Shown: positions 15,757 to 24,430, counted from the stretch's first letter. The stretch is DNA of 38,598 nt from Peptoniphilaceae bacterium (GCA_022779285.1 JALFST010000014.1:1-38598); one strand, 5' to 3'. Made by a program: numbers and translations. Notes: generated by a model from the sequence alone, not told the origin.

Positions 15757-18057
15757 ATGTTTAAAATCATAAAAAAGGAACAGCTGGCTGAAAATATCTT
15801 CAGCATGGAATTTGAGGCTCCACGTGTAGCACAAACCTGTTTGCCGGGGCAGTTTCTCATTGTAAAAACGGATCGCGTCGGGGAGCGCATTCCATTGACA
15901 ATCGCTGATTATGACAGAGACCGTAAAACCGTCACGGTAGCGGTGCAGACTGTCGGTGCTTCCACAGCAAAATTGGGGAAATACGAAGAGGGCGATATGG
16001 TTATGGATGTTGTCGGTCCATTGGGACAACCGTCTGAGCTTTGTGAAATGTCCTTAGAGGAGCTGAAAAAGAAGAGCATGGTTTTCATCGGAGGCGGATT
16101 GGGCTCCGCTCCCGTTTATCCTCAAGTGAAATGGCTCCATGAACATGGCATTGACGTGGATGTGATAATGGGTGCAAGAAGCGGGAATCTGATTTTTTGG
16201 GAAGACCGTATGCGTGCCGTTGCGGGCAATTTATATGTGACAACGGATGACGGCTCCTATGGCAGAAACGGCCTGGTCACGAAGTGCCTTGAGGATCTCG
16301 TGAAAAAAGAGGGGAAAAAGTATGATCATTGTGTTGTCATCGGACCGATGATTATGATGAAGTTTGTTGCAGCGCTGACGGCGCCGGAGAAGCTCAACAT
16401 CCCGACAGTCGTTTCCATGAATCCGATTATGGTGGACGGAACCGGCATGTGCGGAGCCTGCCGTGTGACCGTGGACGGAAAGGTTAAATTTGCATGTGTG
16501 GACGGCCCCGAGTTTGACGGACACAAGATCAACTTTGCGGAGGCCATGACGAGACAGAAAATGTTCCGTACCAAAGAGGGCCGCGAAAAGCTCCGTGAGA
16601 TTGAGGGAGAAGCGCTTCATCATGGACAATGTGCGGATCAGGCTGCCGCATTTGACGTTAAAAAGCGTGTTCCGATTGCGGAGCAGAACTCTCTGGAAAG
16701 AGCTTCCAATTTTAATGAGGTCACTTTAGGTTATACGCCGAAGGAGGCTCAATTAGAGGCTTCGCGCTGTCTGGATTGCAAGAATCCGCGCTGTGTGGCG
16801 GGCTGTCCTGTTGCCATTGACATTCCGGGATTTATTCGCGAAATCAAGGTCGGTAATTTTCAGATGGCATACGATATTCTCAGTGAATCAACAAGCCTTC
16901 CTGCGGTGTGCGGGCGTGTCTGTCCTCAGGAAGAACAGTGTGAAGGGGTATGTGTTCGCGGAATCAAGGGAGATGCGGTTGCTATCGGAAAGCTTGAACG
17001 CTTCACGGCAGATTGGGCACGGGAGCATGGCGTATCACCAAGGGGAAGCATGGAGGAGAAAAACGGACAAAGGGTGGCCATCATCGGATCCGGTCCGGCA
17101 GGACTGGCATGTGCAACAGATCTTGCCAAATATGGCTATGAGGTTACCATTTTTGAGTCCTTGCACGAGGCAGGGGGTGTTTTACAGTACGGCATCCCGG
17201 AGTTCCGGCTGCCTAAGGATGAGGTTGTTGCGCATGAGGTCGAAAATGTAAAAAAATTAGGAGTTATGATTGAAACTGATGTCTTTGTCGGACAGTCCGT
17301 AACGATTGAGGCTCTGATGAAGGAGGAGGGATACGATGCCGTATTTATCGCCAGCGGAGCCGGACTTCCTCGCTTTATGGGGATCCCCGGAGAAAACCTC
17401 AACGGTGTTATGTCCGCCAATGAATATCTGACACGCAACAATTTGATGCATGCCTATGATGAAGCATTCGACACCAAGGTTCAAAAGGGGAGTCGAGTGG
17501 TTACCGTCGGAGGCGGCAATGTGGCGATGGATGCTGCGCGTACAGCGCTTCGGCTCGGTGCGGAGAGCCGTATTGTCTATCGCAGGAGTGAAGAGGAGCT
17601 TCCCGCCAGAAAAGAAGAGGTGGAGCACGCAAAGGAAGAGGGCGTCATCTTCAATCTTCTCGAGAATCCTGTTGAAATTTTAGGTGATGATCAGGGATGG
17701 GTATCCGCCATCCGCTGCATCCGGATGGAGCTTGGGGAACCGGACGAATCCGGTCGCCGCAGTCCGGTTCCGGTGCCGGGATCCGAATTTACCTTGGCAT
17801 GCGATACCGTGATCATGGCTTTGGGGACCAATGCCAACCCGCGTGCCGCTCGAGGCTTAGAGGGGCTTGCCCTTACGAAGCGCAAGGGAATTATTGTCGA
17901 TGAAGAAACCGGAGCAACAAATATCGAGGGCGTATTCGCCGGGGGCGATGCAGTGACTGGCTCAGCGACGGTAATTCTCGCAATGGGAGCCGGACGCAAG
18001 GCGGCGAAGGGCATCGATGCTTATCTAAAAGAAAAACGCGCCGCAAGGGGAGAATAA
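15757..18057 (+). CDS. nfnAB: Fused NfnA-NfnB, ferredoxin:NADP+ oxidoreductase (electron-bifurcating type)
   Basis: A 766-residue fusion. Residues 1 to about 285 match the NfnA/PyrK-like small subunit with FAD and NAD domains and a [2Fe-2S] motif with Cys232, Cys235 and Cys247 (GTGMCGACR). Residues from about 320 match the GltD-like large subunit NfnB: Cys338, 341, 346 and 350 (RCLDCKNPRCVAGCP) and a second cluster motif at about 388-402 (CGRVCPQEEQCEGVC), FAD site IGSGPAGLACATDLAKYG and NADP site VVTVGGGNVAMDAARTALR. Nfn couples NADH and reduced ferredoxin to NADPH formation in the cytoplasm. The two subunits are usually separate genes. A related glutamate-synthase-like or sulfide-dehydrogenase role cannot be excluded by sequence. 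ATG at 15757 follows AAGGAG. Confidence 0.88.
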   Translation: MFKIIKKEQLAENIFSMEFEAPRVAQTCLPGQFLIVKTDRVGERIPLTIADYDRDRKTVTVAVQTVGASTAKLGKYEEGDMVMDVVGPLGQPSELCEMSLEELKKKSMVFIGGGLGSAPVYPQVKWLHEHGIDVDVIMGARSGNLIFWEDRMRAVAGNLYVTTDDGSYGRNGLVTKCLEDLVKKEGKKYDHCVVIGPMIMMKFVAALTAPEKLNIPTVVSMNPIMVDGTGMCGACRVTVDGKVKFACVDGPEFDGHKINFAEAMTRQKMFRTKEGREKLREIEGEALHHGQCADQAAAFDVKKRVPIAEQNSLERASNFNEVTLGYTPKEAQLEASRCLDCKNPRCVAGCPVAIDIPGFIREIKVGNFQMAYDILSESTSLPAVCGRVCPQEEQCEGVCVRGIKGDAVAIGKLERFTADWAREHGVSPRGSMEEKNGQRVAIIGSGPAGLACATDLAKYGYEVTIFESLHEAGGVLQYGIPEFRLPKDEVVAHEVENVKKLGVMIETDVFVGQSVTIEALMKEEGYDAVFIASGAGLPRFMGIPGENLNGVMSANEYLTRNNLMHAYDEAFDTKVQKGSRVVTVGGGNVAMDAARTALRLGAESRIVYRRSEEELPARKEEVEHAKEEGVIFNLLENPVEILGDDQGWVSAIRCIRMELGEPDESGRRSPVPVPGSEFTLACDTVIMALGTNANPRAARGLEGLALTKRKGIIVDEETGATNIEGVFAGGDAVTGSATVILAMGAGRKAAKGIDAYLKEKRAARGE

Positions 18058-18065
18058 AATACTCA

Positions 18066-18092
18066 AGCCGCAGGATGCCCTGCGGCTTTTTT
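18066..18092 (+). terminator. Rho-independent terminator after nfnAB
   Basis: AGCCGCAGG (18066-18074) pairs perfectly with CCTGCGGCT (18079-18087) around a four-base loop, and a run of Ts follows. It ends the nfnAB transcript eight bases after the stop. Confidence 0.93.
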
Positions 18093-18153
18093 CAATCAGA
18101 ACGGGACTCCTTGAGACATTCTCTTTGCTATCCTGATGGCAAGGAGGTGGATT

Positions 18154-19233
18154 ATGTTTCATGTGGCAATACAGGCTGAGGATCAGGAATATGCAAATCG
18201 GTGGATTTCTGCGATTCGAAGAGAAAATCCCGGTGAGCTTTTGATTTCAAAGATCAATTCTCAGGATTTTTATGATCAAAATCCCGAACAATATGACTTG
18301 ATTCTGATTGTGAATGACAATTCCTTGGAAGCCGAGGAAAAAACGGAGCTGTCGGAATGCGGGAACCGGCTCACAAAAAAAATAAAGTACTTGGTACAGG
18401 ATCGGAGGTTAATGCTTGAGCATCCGGAACGCTTCATTTATCGGTACCTTCCAGCTCCGGATATGATTCGTGTTTTGATGGGATTTTTACCGGCGCAAGA
18501 GGGGAGCGTATTTTCTGAGCAAAGGGGAAAAATCTTTCGCATCAGCGCCTGTACAGGCGGTCTGGGGGCATCGATATGCGCCAGAGACCTTGCAAAGGCG
18601 ATCTGTTGGCAATATTCTCAAAAAAGAATCCTGCTTTTAGAATTGGATCCGTTTCCCTATGAAGAACAGATTTTCGAAAGGCAAGGTATGTCAACGGCTT
18701 CCGACAATCCTTCATGTCCAACCTTCCGAGATCTTGCCATAGCGGCAAAGAGCAGACATGGCAATTTGGCTGACAAAGCGAATGACTGTGTACAGCGCAC
18801 TGCGGAAGGATATTATTTTTTTCGAAGCTCTCGGGATCCCGGTGATTTTTTTCTGGAACCGGAGGAATGGCGGAGGATTTTTGAGGCTTTTCAAATGTGC
18901 TTCGATGAAATGATTCTTGATATTCATGCGCACGAAAATCGGTATTGGTCAAGGATCTTCGGTACCTCCATGCCAAGCTTATACTTGGTCTCCGGAGAGT
19001 CGGGAAGGCTGCGCTGGTCCAAAATATGCTCATTGAGGGAGATGGGCATCCTATACTCGGAAAAAAAGGATTTTGTGATTTTTCTTCAATCCGATGCCTC
19101 GATAATGGATTCGAAAAGAGTCTGCTCATTGCAGGAAAGCAAATGGCAAGCAATCAAAAACGACAGTACTGATCAAAAAGAAACATTTGAGCGGATTCTG
19201 GCATGGCACGAGGCGGCGCTTTATTTGCATTGA
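18154..19233 (+). CDS. TadZ/CpaE-like ParA-family protein with degenerate P-loop
   Basis: A 359-residue protein that looks like TadZ/CpaE, the polar-localisation factor of Tad pili: an N-terminal receiver-like domain without phosphorylation residues (about 1-115), then a MinD/ParA-type fold. At the P-loop position the sequence is ISACTGGLGASICARDLA (residues about 131-148), so the two lysines of the deviant Walker A KGGxGKS are replaced by Thr134 and Ala139. A strand RILLLELDPF follows, as in ParA-type Walker A' regions. ATG at 18154 is chosen because AAGGAGGTGG lies just upstream. It is not in the Tad operon, which ends 9 kb before. Assignment is by pattern and is moderate; a diverged MinD-like protein is the alternative. 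Confidence 0.65.
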   Translation: MFHVAIQAEDQEYANRWISAIRRENPGELLISKINSQDFYDQNPEQYDLILIVNDNSLEAEEKTELSECGNRLTKKIKYLVQDRRLMLEHPERFIYRYLPAPDMIRVLMGFLPAQEGSVFSEQRGKIFRISACTGGLGASICARDLAKAICWQYSQKRILLLELDPFPYEEQIFERQGMSTASDNPSCPTFRDLAIAAKSRHGNLADKANDCVQRTAEGYYFFRSSRDPGDFFLEPEEWRRIFEAFQMCFDEMILDIHAHENRYWSRIFGTSMPSLYLVSGESGRLRWSKICSLREMGILYSEKKDFVIFLQSDASIMDSKRVCSLQESKWQAIKNDSTDQKETFERILAWHEAALYLH

Positions 19234-19259
19234 ACAGAAACCGTCATCTCCTATATAAT
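19230..19259 (+). promoter_or_regulatory. Promoter of mutY-pepF unit
   Basis: TTGAAC at 19230-19235 and TATAAT at 19254-19259 are separated by 18 bases. The -35 overlaps the stop codon of the TadZ-like gene. The likely start point gives a short leader before the mutY ATG at 19285. Confidence 0.7.
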
Positions 19260-19284
19260 ATTTCCATTCATTGTGGAGGAAAGA

Positions 19285-20352
19285 ATGGAAATCACTACAA
19301 AATTACTCAAATGGTATGATCAAAACCGCAGGACACATCTGCCATGGAGAGAGGATCCCACTCCGTACCACGTATGGGTATCGGAAATCATGCTGCAGCA
19401 GACAAGAGTGGAAGCGGCTTTGCCCTATTATTCCCGTTTTATTCGGGAGCTTCCGGATATTTATGCGTTATCAATGTGTGAGGAAGAGAAGCTGCTGATG
19501 CTTTGGCAGGGACTCGGCTATTATTCACGAGTACGAAATTTACAAAAAGCGGCGCGTCGGATTCTCCAGGAGCATGCAGGACAGATTCCCTCATCAGTGA
19601 AAGAATTGACTGCATTGCCGGGAATCGGAAGATATACAGCAGGAGCCATCGCCTCTATTGCATTTGGGAAAAAAGAAATTGCACCTGACGGCAATGCCTA
19701 TCGAGTAGCGGCTCGTTTACTCAATGAAAAGGAAAGCATCGATCAGACTCAAGTCAAAAAAAGACTGGAAAAGCACCTTTTGTTATGGATTCCCGAGGAT
19801 CGGCCGGGGGATTTTAATCAGGCGTTGATGGATCTGGGTTCCGGTGTCTGCATTCCTAACGGACCTGCACGATGCGAATCATGTCCTCTTCAACAGGAGT
19901 GTGTGAGTCTTCGGATGGGGACAGAGGATCAGCTTCCTGTCCGCGATGCAAAAAAGGAACGGCCGAAAGAGAATGTTTTAGTGCTTAAAATTCGCATGAA
20001 TGGGCAAATCATGATAGTGAAGCGCGCATCTAAAATGCTGCTTAGCGGGATGTGGTCTTTACCAACATATCATATTCCCGATATGACATATTTGGATCAG
20101 CAGATTCAAGATAAAATAGCAAATGGACGAGTACAGGATTTGGGCAAACATCACAGAGTTTTCAGCGGATGTGAATGGAATATGCGTGGATTGGAAATTG
20201 AGCTTACAGAGACAGATGCGGTTTCGGATTCGTGGATCGGCGTTCGAGCGGATGCGTATACGGAAACGGCATGGGTACAAGAAGAGCAATTACAGAGCGA
20301 TTTTTCCGTTCCGACGGCATATCGGTTTTATCTGGAAAAGAGGAAGAAATGA
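19285..20352 (+). CDS. mutY: A/G-specific adenine glycosylase MutY
   Basis: A 355-residue DNA repair glycosylase that removes adenine paired with 8-oxoguanine. The catalytic Glu34 lies in VWVSEIMLQQT, the helix-hairpin-helix is LPGIGRYTAGAIASIAFG, and the following catalytic Asp is in APDGNAYRVAARLL. Four cysteines for a [4Fe-4S] cluster are in CIPNGPARCESCPLQQEC; spacing is C-x7-C-x2-C-x5-C, one residue longer in the first gap than the E. coli pattern. The C-terminal 120 residues match the Nudix-like 8-oxoG recognition domain. ATG at 19285 follows GGAGGA. Its stop overlaps the pepF start (ATGA). Confidence 0.95.
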   Translation: MEITTKLLKWYDQNRRTHLPWREDPTPYHVWVSEIMLQQTRVEAALPYYSRFIRELPDIYALSMCEEEKLLMLWQGLGYYSRVRNLQKAARRILQEHAGQIPSSVKELTALPGIGRYTAGAIASIAFGKKEIAPDGNAYRVAARLLNEKESIDQTQVKKRLEKHLLLWIPEDRPGDFNQALMDLGSGVCIPNGPARCESCPLQQECVSLRMGTEDQLPVRDAKKERPKENVLVLKIRMNGQIMIVKRASKMLLSGMWSLPTYHIPDMTYLDQQIQDKIANGRVQDLGKHHRVFSGCEWNMRGLEIELTETDAVSDSWIGVRADAYTETAWVQEEQLQSDFSVPTAYRFYLEKRKK

Positions 20353-22109
20353 GCTGGACGGACAAGACAACTTGGAATTTGGAGGCCATGATCGCCTCCC
20401 GTGAGGATTTACAGGCAAAAGAAAGCGAGTTATCCGCCGGAATTGAAAAGATCAAGGCGCTCGCTTCAGAACAAGAGTACGATTTGTTGGCGATTTTAGG
20501 GGCGATGCGAGATACGTTGCGCGTAGCGGAGCATGTCGCGGTGTATACACATATGAAGCAGGACGAAGACAGCCGTGTACCGGAGGCGCAAAAGAACAAT
20601 CAGGAAGCCAACAGACTTTATCGTGAATTGGCCGAGGCATTGTCATTTCTGGAGCCGTATCTTCTGTCTCTTTCCGAAAAAGAACGCGCTTTGATTATGA
20701 GAGATGAAAAATACAGCGAGTTTCATGAATGGCTGGGCAAGGTTTTTCGTTATGCGGAGCACACCCTGTCCGCCGACAGCGAACAGCTCCTGGCAAAGCT
20801 CTCTTTCCAAAATGATGCACCCGGAGATATCTACTATTTCCTTATGAATACAGATTTGAAGTTTCCAACGCTCAAGAATGCCGGCAATGAAGAGCTGACA
20901 ATGAGCAATTTCACAAAGTGGGAGCAGAATGCTGATGTGTCCATAAGAAAGGAAGCATTTGAAAACCTATACGAAACGATCGCCGGATATTCCAATACGA
21001 TTGCGACCGCATATCTCAACAACATTCAATCCTTAGTCACTCTTGCTCAAATAAAAAAATTCAAATCGGCGCGTGAGATGGAGCTGTTTGCGGATGATGT
21101 TCCTGTTGAGGTGTATGATGCTCTGATTGAGAGCGTCCACAGAAGTCTGCCCTTGCTCCATAGATATTATGCTAAGAAAAAAGAGCTTTTGGGTTTCAAG
21201 GAACAGCATATGTATGATGTGTATCTTCCCATCGCCAAGGGTGACACCCGCTCGTACACCTTTGAGGAGGCCAAAGAGCTTGTCATTGCCTCTGTGGCGC
21301 CATTGGGCAAGGAATATCAGGATGTCTGTCGAAGTGCATTTGAAGAGGGCTGGATCGACGCTTTTCCTAGAAAGGGCAAACCCGGTGGTGCATATTCATC
21401 CGGTTCTTATGACAGCATGCCCTATATCAGTATGAATTTTAATGGAACGTTGGATTCCGTTTTTACGCTTGCACATGAAATGGGACATTCCATGCACAGC
21501 TATTTAGCAAAGCGGAACAATGAGTTTTTGTCATATCAATATACTATTTTTACAGCAGAGGTGGCATCCACATTCAATGAGCTGCTGCTCCTGCATGAGT
21601 TGACAAAAAGAGCTGAAACTGCGGAAGAAAAGCTGATGCTTCTTGATCACCATTTGGAGAGCTTCAAATCCACCGTATTTCGTCAAACAATGTTTGCCGA
21701 ATTTGAAAAGATCACACATAAGCGCATTGAGCGGAAGGAGGGCCTGACTGCGGGAGATTTTGATGCGATCTACGGCGAATTGAACAGAAAATATTTTGGC
21801 GAGGCTATGATTTCCGATGATTTGATTTCCCATGAATGGATGCGAATTCCTCATTTTTATAACGATTTTTATGTGTATAAATATGCTACCGGATTTACTG
21901 CGGCGGAAGTGCTTTCGCAGAGAGTTTTGCATGGCGGAGATGAGGAAAGAAAACAATATTTGAATATGCTACGCGATGGTGGACATCATTTCCCGATCGA
22001 ACAGCTGAAGAATGCGGGGTGTGATCTCTCGAATCCGAATACGGTAGACCGTGCGCTTGATGTGTTTCGAAAATTGGTAGAAGAATTGGAATCAATGGAT
22101 AGTCTGTAA
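20349..22109 (+). CDS. pepF: Oligoendopeptidase F (M3B metallopeptidase)
   Basis: A 586-residue zinc peptidase of the PepF family, which cuts short peptides in the cytoplasm. The HExxH zinc motif is HEMGH at residues 376-380 (LAHEMGHSMHSYLA), with the third ligand Glu in the FTAEVASTFNELL segment downstream. N-terminal helical domain and full length agree with the family (about 600). The ATG at 20349 overlaps the mutY stop and follows AGGAAG; the frame is open earlier but only within mutY. Probably cotranscribed with mutY and perhaps with the two genes after it. Confidence 0.95.
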   Translation: MSWTDKTTWNLEAMIASREDLQAKESELSAGIEKIKALASEQEYDLLAILGAMRDTLRVAEHVAVYTHMKQDEDSRVPEAQKNNQEANRLYRELAEALSFLEPYLLSLSEKERALIMRDEKYSEFHEWLGKVFRYAEHTLSADSEQLLAKLSFQNDAPGDIYYFLMNTDLKFPTLKNAGNEELTMSNFTKWEQNADVSIRKEAFENLYETIAGYSNTIATAYLNNIQSLVTLAQIKKFKSAREMELFADDVPVEVYDALIESVHRSLPLLHRYYAKKKELLGFKEQHMYDVYLPIAKGDTRSYTFEEAKELVIASVAPLGKEYQDVCRSAFEEGWIDAFPRKGKPGGAYSSGSYDSMPYISMNFNGTLDSVFTLAHEMGHSMHSYLAKRNNEFLSYQYTIFTAEVASTFNELLLLHELTKRAETAEEKLMLLDHHLESFKSTVFRQTMFAEFEKITHKRIERKEGLTAGDFDAIYGELNRKYFGEAMISDDLISHEWMRIPHFYNDFYVYKYATGFTAAEVLSQRVLHGGDEERKQYLNMLRDGGHHFPIEQLKNAGCDLSNPNTVDRALDVFRKLVEELESMDSL

Positions 22110-22146
22110 CTCAGATTCATTCGATGGACTGTTTTGGGAGGCTTGT

Positions 22147-22848
22147 ATGAGCAAAATGGATCAGATTTTGAGCTTTTTCACCGGAGATAACAAAAAGGTG
22201 GAGAACGGTATCGCGCAGGAGGCAAAGGGCTTTATACAAGCTCAGCTTGCCGAAGACAAGCTGGAAACGACTTTGACAATTGTAGATCGTGTTGTGGATA
22301 TGGAAAATTGGCTTTTTGAGCCGGAGCAATCCGGTCAGGGAAAATACGAAAATGAATCTCTTGAAAAGGCAATTCTGATTGGGCATGAAGTTCAGGATCT
22401 CATGCGGTATATGAAAAATGATTTGCCATATCAAGGCGTTGAGCTGAATCAGGATGTATTAAAAACGGTGTTGATGCATTTTCTGAATACGATCGAAGTG
22501 TACGAATTCGAGGCCTGCACATTTCACTTACCGGAGCTGTATACGAAGGTGAAAAACACGCCCTATGATTTACTGAAATATGTGATTGAGGAACGTCAGG
22601 AGAAGCTGGATCAGCTGCAAAAGGATCCGGAGGCCTTAGCTTCCCCGGAATATGCACGACGAATTTTCGAATATGATCTTTTGATACAAAGCGTCGGGAC
22701 TCCGGATTCCGGAGAGAACGCCCGCATCGCATCCTATGCTGAAAAATACGAAGAAACGGTTTATGCATGCTATCTTGCCGCTTCAGATTTTTCATCCGAT
22801 GAAACGAATTGTGCGGATGAACAGGGAGAAGGCGAGGATCGGATATGA
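22147..22848 (+). CDS. Uncharacterised acidic helical protein
   Basis: A 233-residue protein that I do not recognise. It is predicted soluble, with no signal peptide or membrane segment, mostly helical and acidic, particularly at its C-terminus (DEQGEGEDRI). A central part contains the motif ILIGHEVQDLMRYMKNDLPYQG followed by VLMHFLNTIEVYEFEACTFHLPELY. The start is supported by TTGGGAGG just upstream. The stop overlaps the ATG of the sortase gene by four bases, so the two are translated together. A function linked to the sortase is possible but not shown. Confidence 0.75.
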   Translation: MSKMDQILSFFTGDNKKVENGIAQEAKGFIQAQLAEDKLETTLTIVDRVVDMENWLFEPEQSGQGKYENESLEKAILIGHEVQDLMRYMKNDLPYQGVELNQDVLKTVLMHFLNTIEVYEFEACTFHLPELYTKVKNTPYDLLKYVIEERQEKLDQLQKDPEALASPEYARRIFEYDLLIQSVGTPDSGENARIASYAEKYEETVYACYLAASDFSSDETNCADEQGEGEDRI

Positions 22849-23663
22849 AGAAATGGTTACTTCGTATAATCCAGCTCATTCTTATTGCAATCATTCTCTA
22901 TTGCGGATATCAAATCGGAACCTATGTTTGGTCCAGATATCGCGGAGAGGAGGAGTTTCATGCAATCGAGAAAAAAATAGAAAAGCTGCGTCCACCCATG
23001 GACTCCTCTGCTACAGGAACAGAAAAGGCGCAAATTCTTGACTATCGATCCGTTATGGAGCTTTTAAGGTCGGAGAATACGGATTCCGTGATGTATCTGG
23101 AAATCCAGGGTACAAAGGCGGCATATCCGGTTGTGCAGGCAAAGGACAATGACTTTTATCTGCGCCGTAATATGAAGCGCGAATATAACATAGCCGGAAC
23201 TCTGTTTCTGGACTATGAGAACCGTCCGGATCTGACAGACCAGAATACCGTGATTTACGGACATATGTTCTATCAGGGAGATCAGATGTTTGGTGTCCTC
23301 AAGCATTTTTTAGATCAGGAGTACACGGATCAAAGTCCAAAGACATTTACGCTTGTTCACGACGGAGGCATCAATACGTATCGTATATTTTCCATATATC
23401 ATGTTGCGGCGGATGCACCGTATCGCAATCCCAATACGGCTGAGGATGAGTGGGCTGACTTTTTGCAAAAAACGGCGGCTGAGTCCGAAACGAATATGCA
23501 ATTCACAAGGACACTTACAGCAAAGGACAGAATCGTTACTCTTTCGACCTGCACCCCGAATCAGGATGATTCGAAGCGGCTCGCGATCGTCGGCGTTTTG
23601 GAAAGTATCACTACAGACGAGGGAACGGTATCTATGGATGGCAGTACGGAAGAAAAGCCGTAA
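22845..23663 (+). CDS. srtB: Class B sortase
   Basis: A 272-residue membrane-anchored cysteine transpeptidase. One N-terminal helix (about residues 5-27) is followed by the sortase fold: YPVVQAKDNDFYLRRNMKREYN and GTLFLDYENR are typical of class B, and the catalytic triad is His140 (VIYGHMF), Cys236 (TLSTCT) and Arg245 (KRLAIVGVL). Class B sortases usually attach one or a few specific proteins, such as pilin or haem proteins, to peptidoglycan. No substrate with an obvious NPQTN-like signal is seen in the window. It follows the unknown acidic protein with a four-base overlap and ends at a long hairpin. Confidence 0.92.
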   Translation: MKKWLLRIIQLILIAIILYCGYQIGTYVWSRYRGEEEFHAIEKKIEKLRPPMDSSATGTEKAQILDYRSVMELLRSENTDSVMYLEIQGTKAAYPVVQAKDNDFYLRRNMKREYNIAGTLFLDYENRPDLTDQNTVIYGHMFYQGDQMFGVLKHFLDQEYTDQSPKTFTLVHDGGINTYRIFSIYHVAADAPYRNPNTAEDEWADFLQKTAAESETNMQFTRTLTAKDRIVTLSTCTPNQDDSKRLAIVGVLESITTDEGTVSMDGSTEEKP

Positions 23664-23672
23664 AGAGAATGG

Positions 23673-23717
23673 ACTGCACCCTAATCCGGACAATCGGGAT
23701 TGGGGTGCAGTTCGTTT
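23673..23717 (+). terminator. Terminator hairpin after srtB
   Basis: ACTGCACCCTAATCC (23673-23687) pairs with GGATTGGGGTGCAGT (23697-23711), 15 pairs with one G-U, around a nine-base loop. The T-run after it is short (TCGTTT), so termination may be imperfect. Confidence 0.75.
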
Positions 23718-24018
23718 AACCATAAGCTTGTTTTGCAAATTAAATTTTATTTGATTTCTCTGTACAAATTATCTTTGCTTGTGCCATATACCATAAGTAG
23801 ACAATAGCGATGCTTATATAACACATGACAGTTGCATTTTTTCTTTTGGTTTCCGTAAATGCTTTAAGGAACAATGGAAGCCAAAAAATCAAATTTTCCA
23901 ATAAGCGTAGCTCGATTTCATATGTGCATTTCCATTTCAGCAATCATTCCGCAAGCAGAATGATTGCGCCTAAATAACAGGTAAGTTAATTTCTGTACAC
24001 ATAAACGATCCCTGCATA
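23718..24018. other. AT-rich intergenic stretch without a gene; contains an inverted repeat
   Basis: No ORF with a ribosome site is visible. A perfect 10-base inverted repeat GCAATCATTC (23940-23949) and GAATGATTGC (23958-23967) with an eight-base loop is the only clear structure. It is not followed by a T-run, so it is not a simple terminator. The position, before a decayed transposase, suggests remains of a mobile element. Confidence 0.5.
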
Positions 24019-24312
24019 TTGCTACATCGTACGTACCCGACCATGATCGACTGCAAGACATTAAGGAGCGGAATGTCTAAGGGGAGCAGGAGATTTAGAG
24101 AAATTTTTAAGAATATCACTGTAGACAACGGCTTTGAGCTTGTAGACGGGAGGCCTTTCGAGCAATTCGTTGAGGGAATCGTCCAAGAGCCGGAAAGGCA
24201 GATCGATTTCGGCCATTCCTATAGTGCCGGGCAAAGAGAGTAATGAAACAGATTGATCAGACGACCGATTTCCAAGGGGAGCGATATCCGTCTGTATAGT
24301 ACATCTCCTATT
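24019..24312 (+). pseudogene. Decayed IS30-family transposase fragment
   Basis: An open stretch encodes SKGSRRFREIFKNITVDNG, then a region ending FGHSYSAGQRE and a stop. This matches the C-terminal catalytic part of IS30-type transposases, where the DDE Asp is in the TVDNGSEF motif and the Y-F-A-H-P-Y-S-S-W-E-R-G block follows. After the stop, a neighbouring frame continues ESNETD, a stop, then a positive segment DRFPRGAIS, matching the usual GSNEN...IRRF.PKG. So there is at least one frameshift and one in-frame stop. N-terminal DNA-binding domain is missing. It cannot be functional. Confidence 0.7.
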
Positions 24313-24345
24313 CAAAGAACGGAAGGACGCTACTTTATAATCGAA

Positions 24346-24379
24346 GATCATTTGTTGCGTCTTAGCTTGCAATTAGCCG
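24346..24379. repeat. Short diverged repeat, copy 1 (IS-end-like)
   Basis: The block at 24346-24373 matches 26702-26729 at 21 of 28 bases, including ATTTGTTG and TTAGCTT, and both are followed by TAGCCG. Most differences are C/T or G/A changes. It lies just after the transposase remnant, where an IS30 right end would be, so it may be an IS end; this is inference. Confidence 0.5.
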
Positions 24380-24383
24380 TAGA

Positions 24384-24430
24384 TTCCCAAAATGTTTTGG
24401 TTGGGAAAACTAAACTTGTATGATACAATT
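24384..24430 (+). promoter_or_regulatory. Promoter with nested operator-like dyads before the flavin reductase gene
   Basis: TTGGGA (24401-24406) and TACAAT (24424-24429), 17 bases apart, with an extended -10 TG at 24421-24422, make a good sigma-A promoter. Immediately upstream, CCAAAA-TG-TTTTGG (24387-24400) is a dyad with perfect six-base arms, and TTCCCAA (24384-24390) with TTGGGAA (24401-24407) make an outer dyad that includes the -35. A regulator bound here would control the gene directly. Confidence 0.6.

Noticed and set aside
22702-22716. CTCCGG-ATT-CCGGAG dyad
   Set aside because: It lies inside the coding sequence of the unknown acidic protein and is probably chance.
23740-23943. 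67-codon leftward ORF with hydrophobic segments
   Set aside because: It starts with TTG inside an inverted repeat, has no ribosome site and no known relatives that I can recall.
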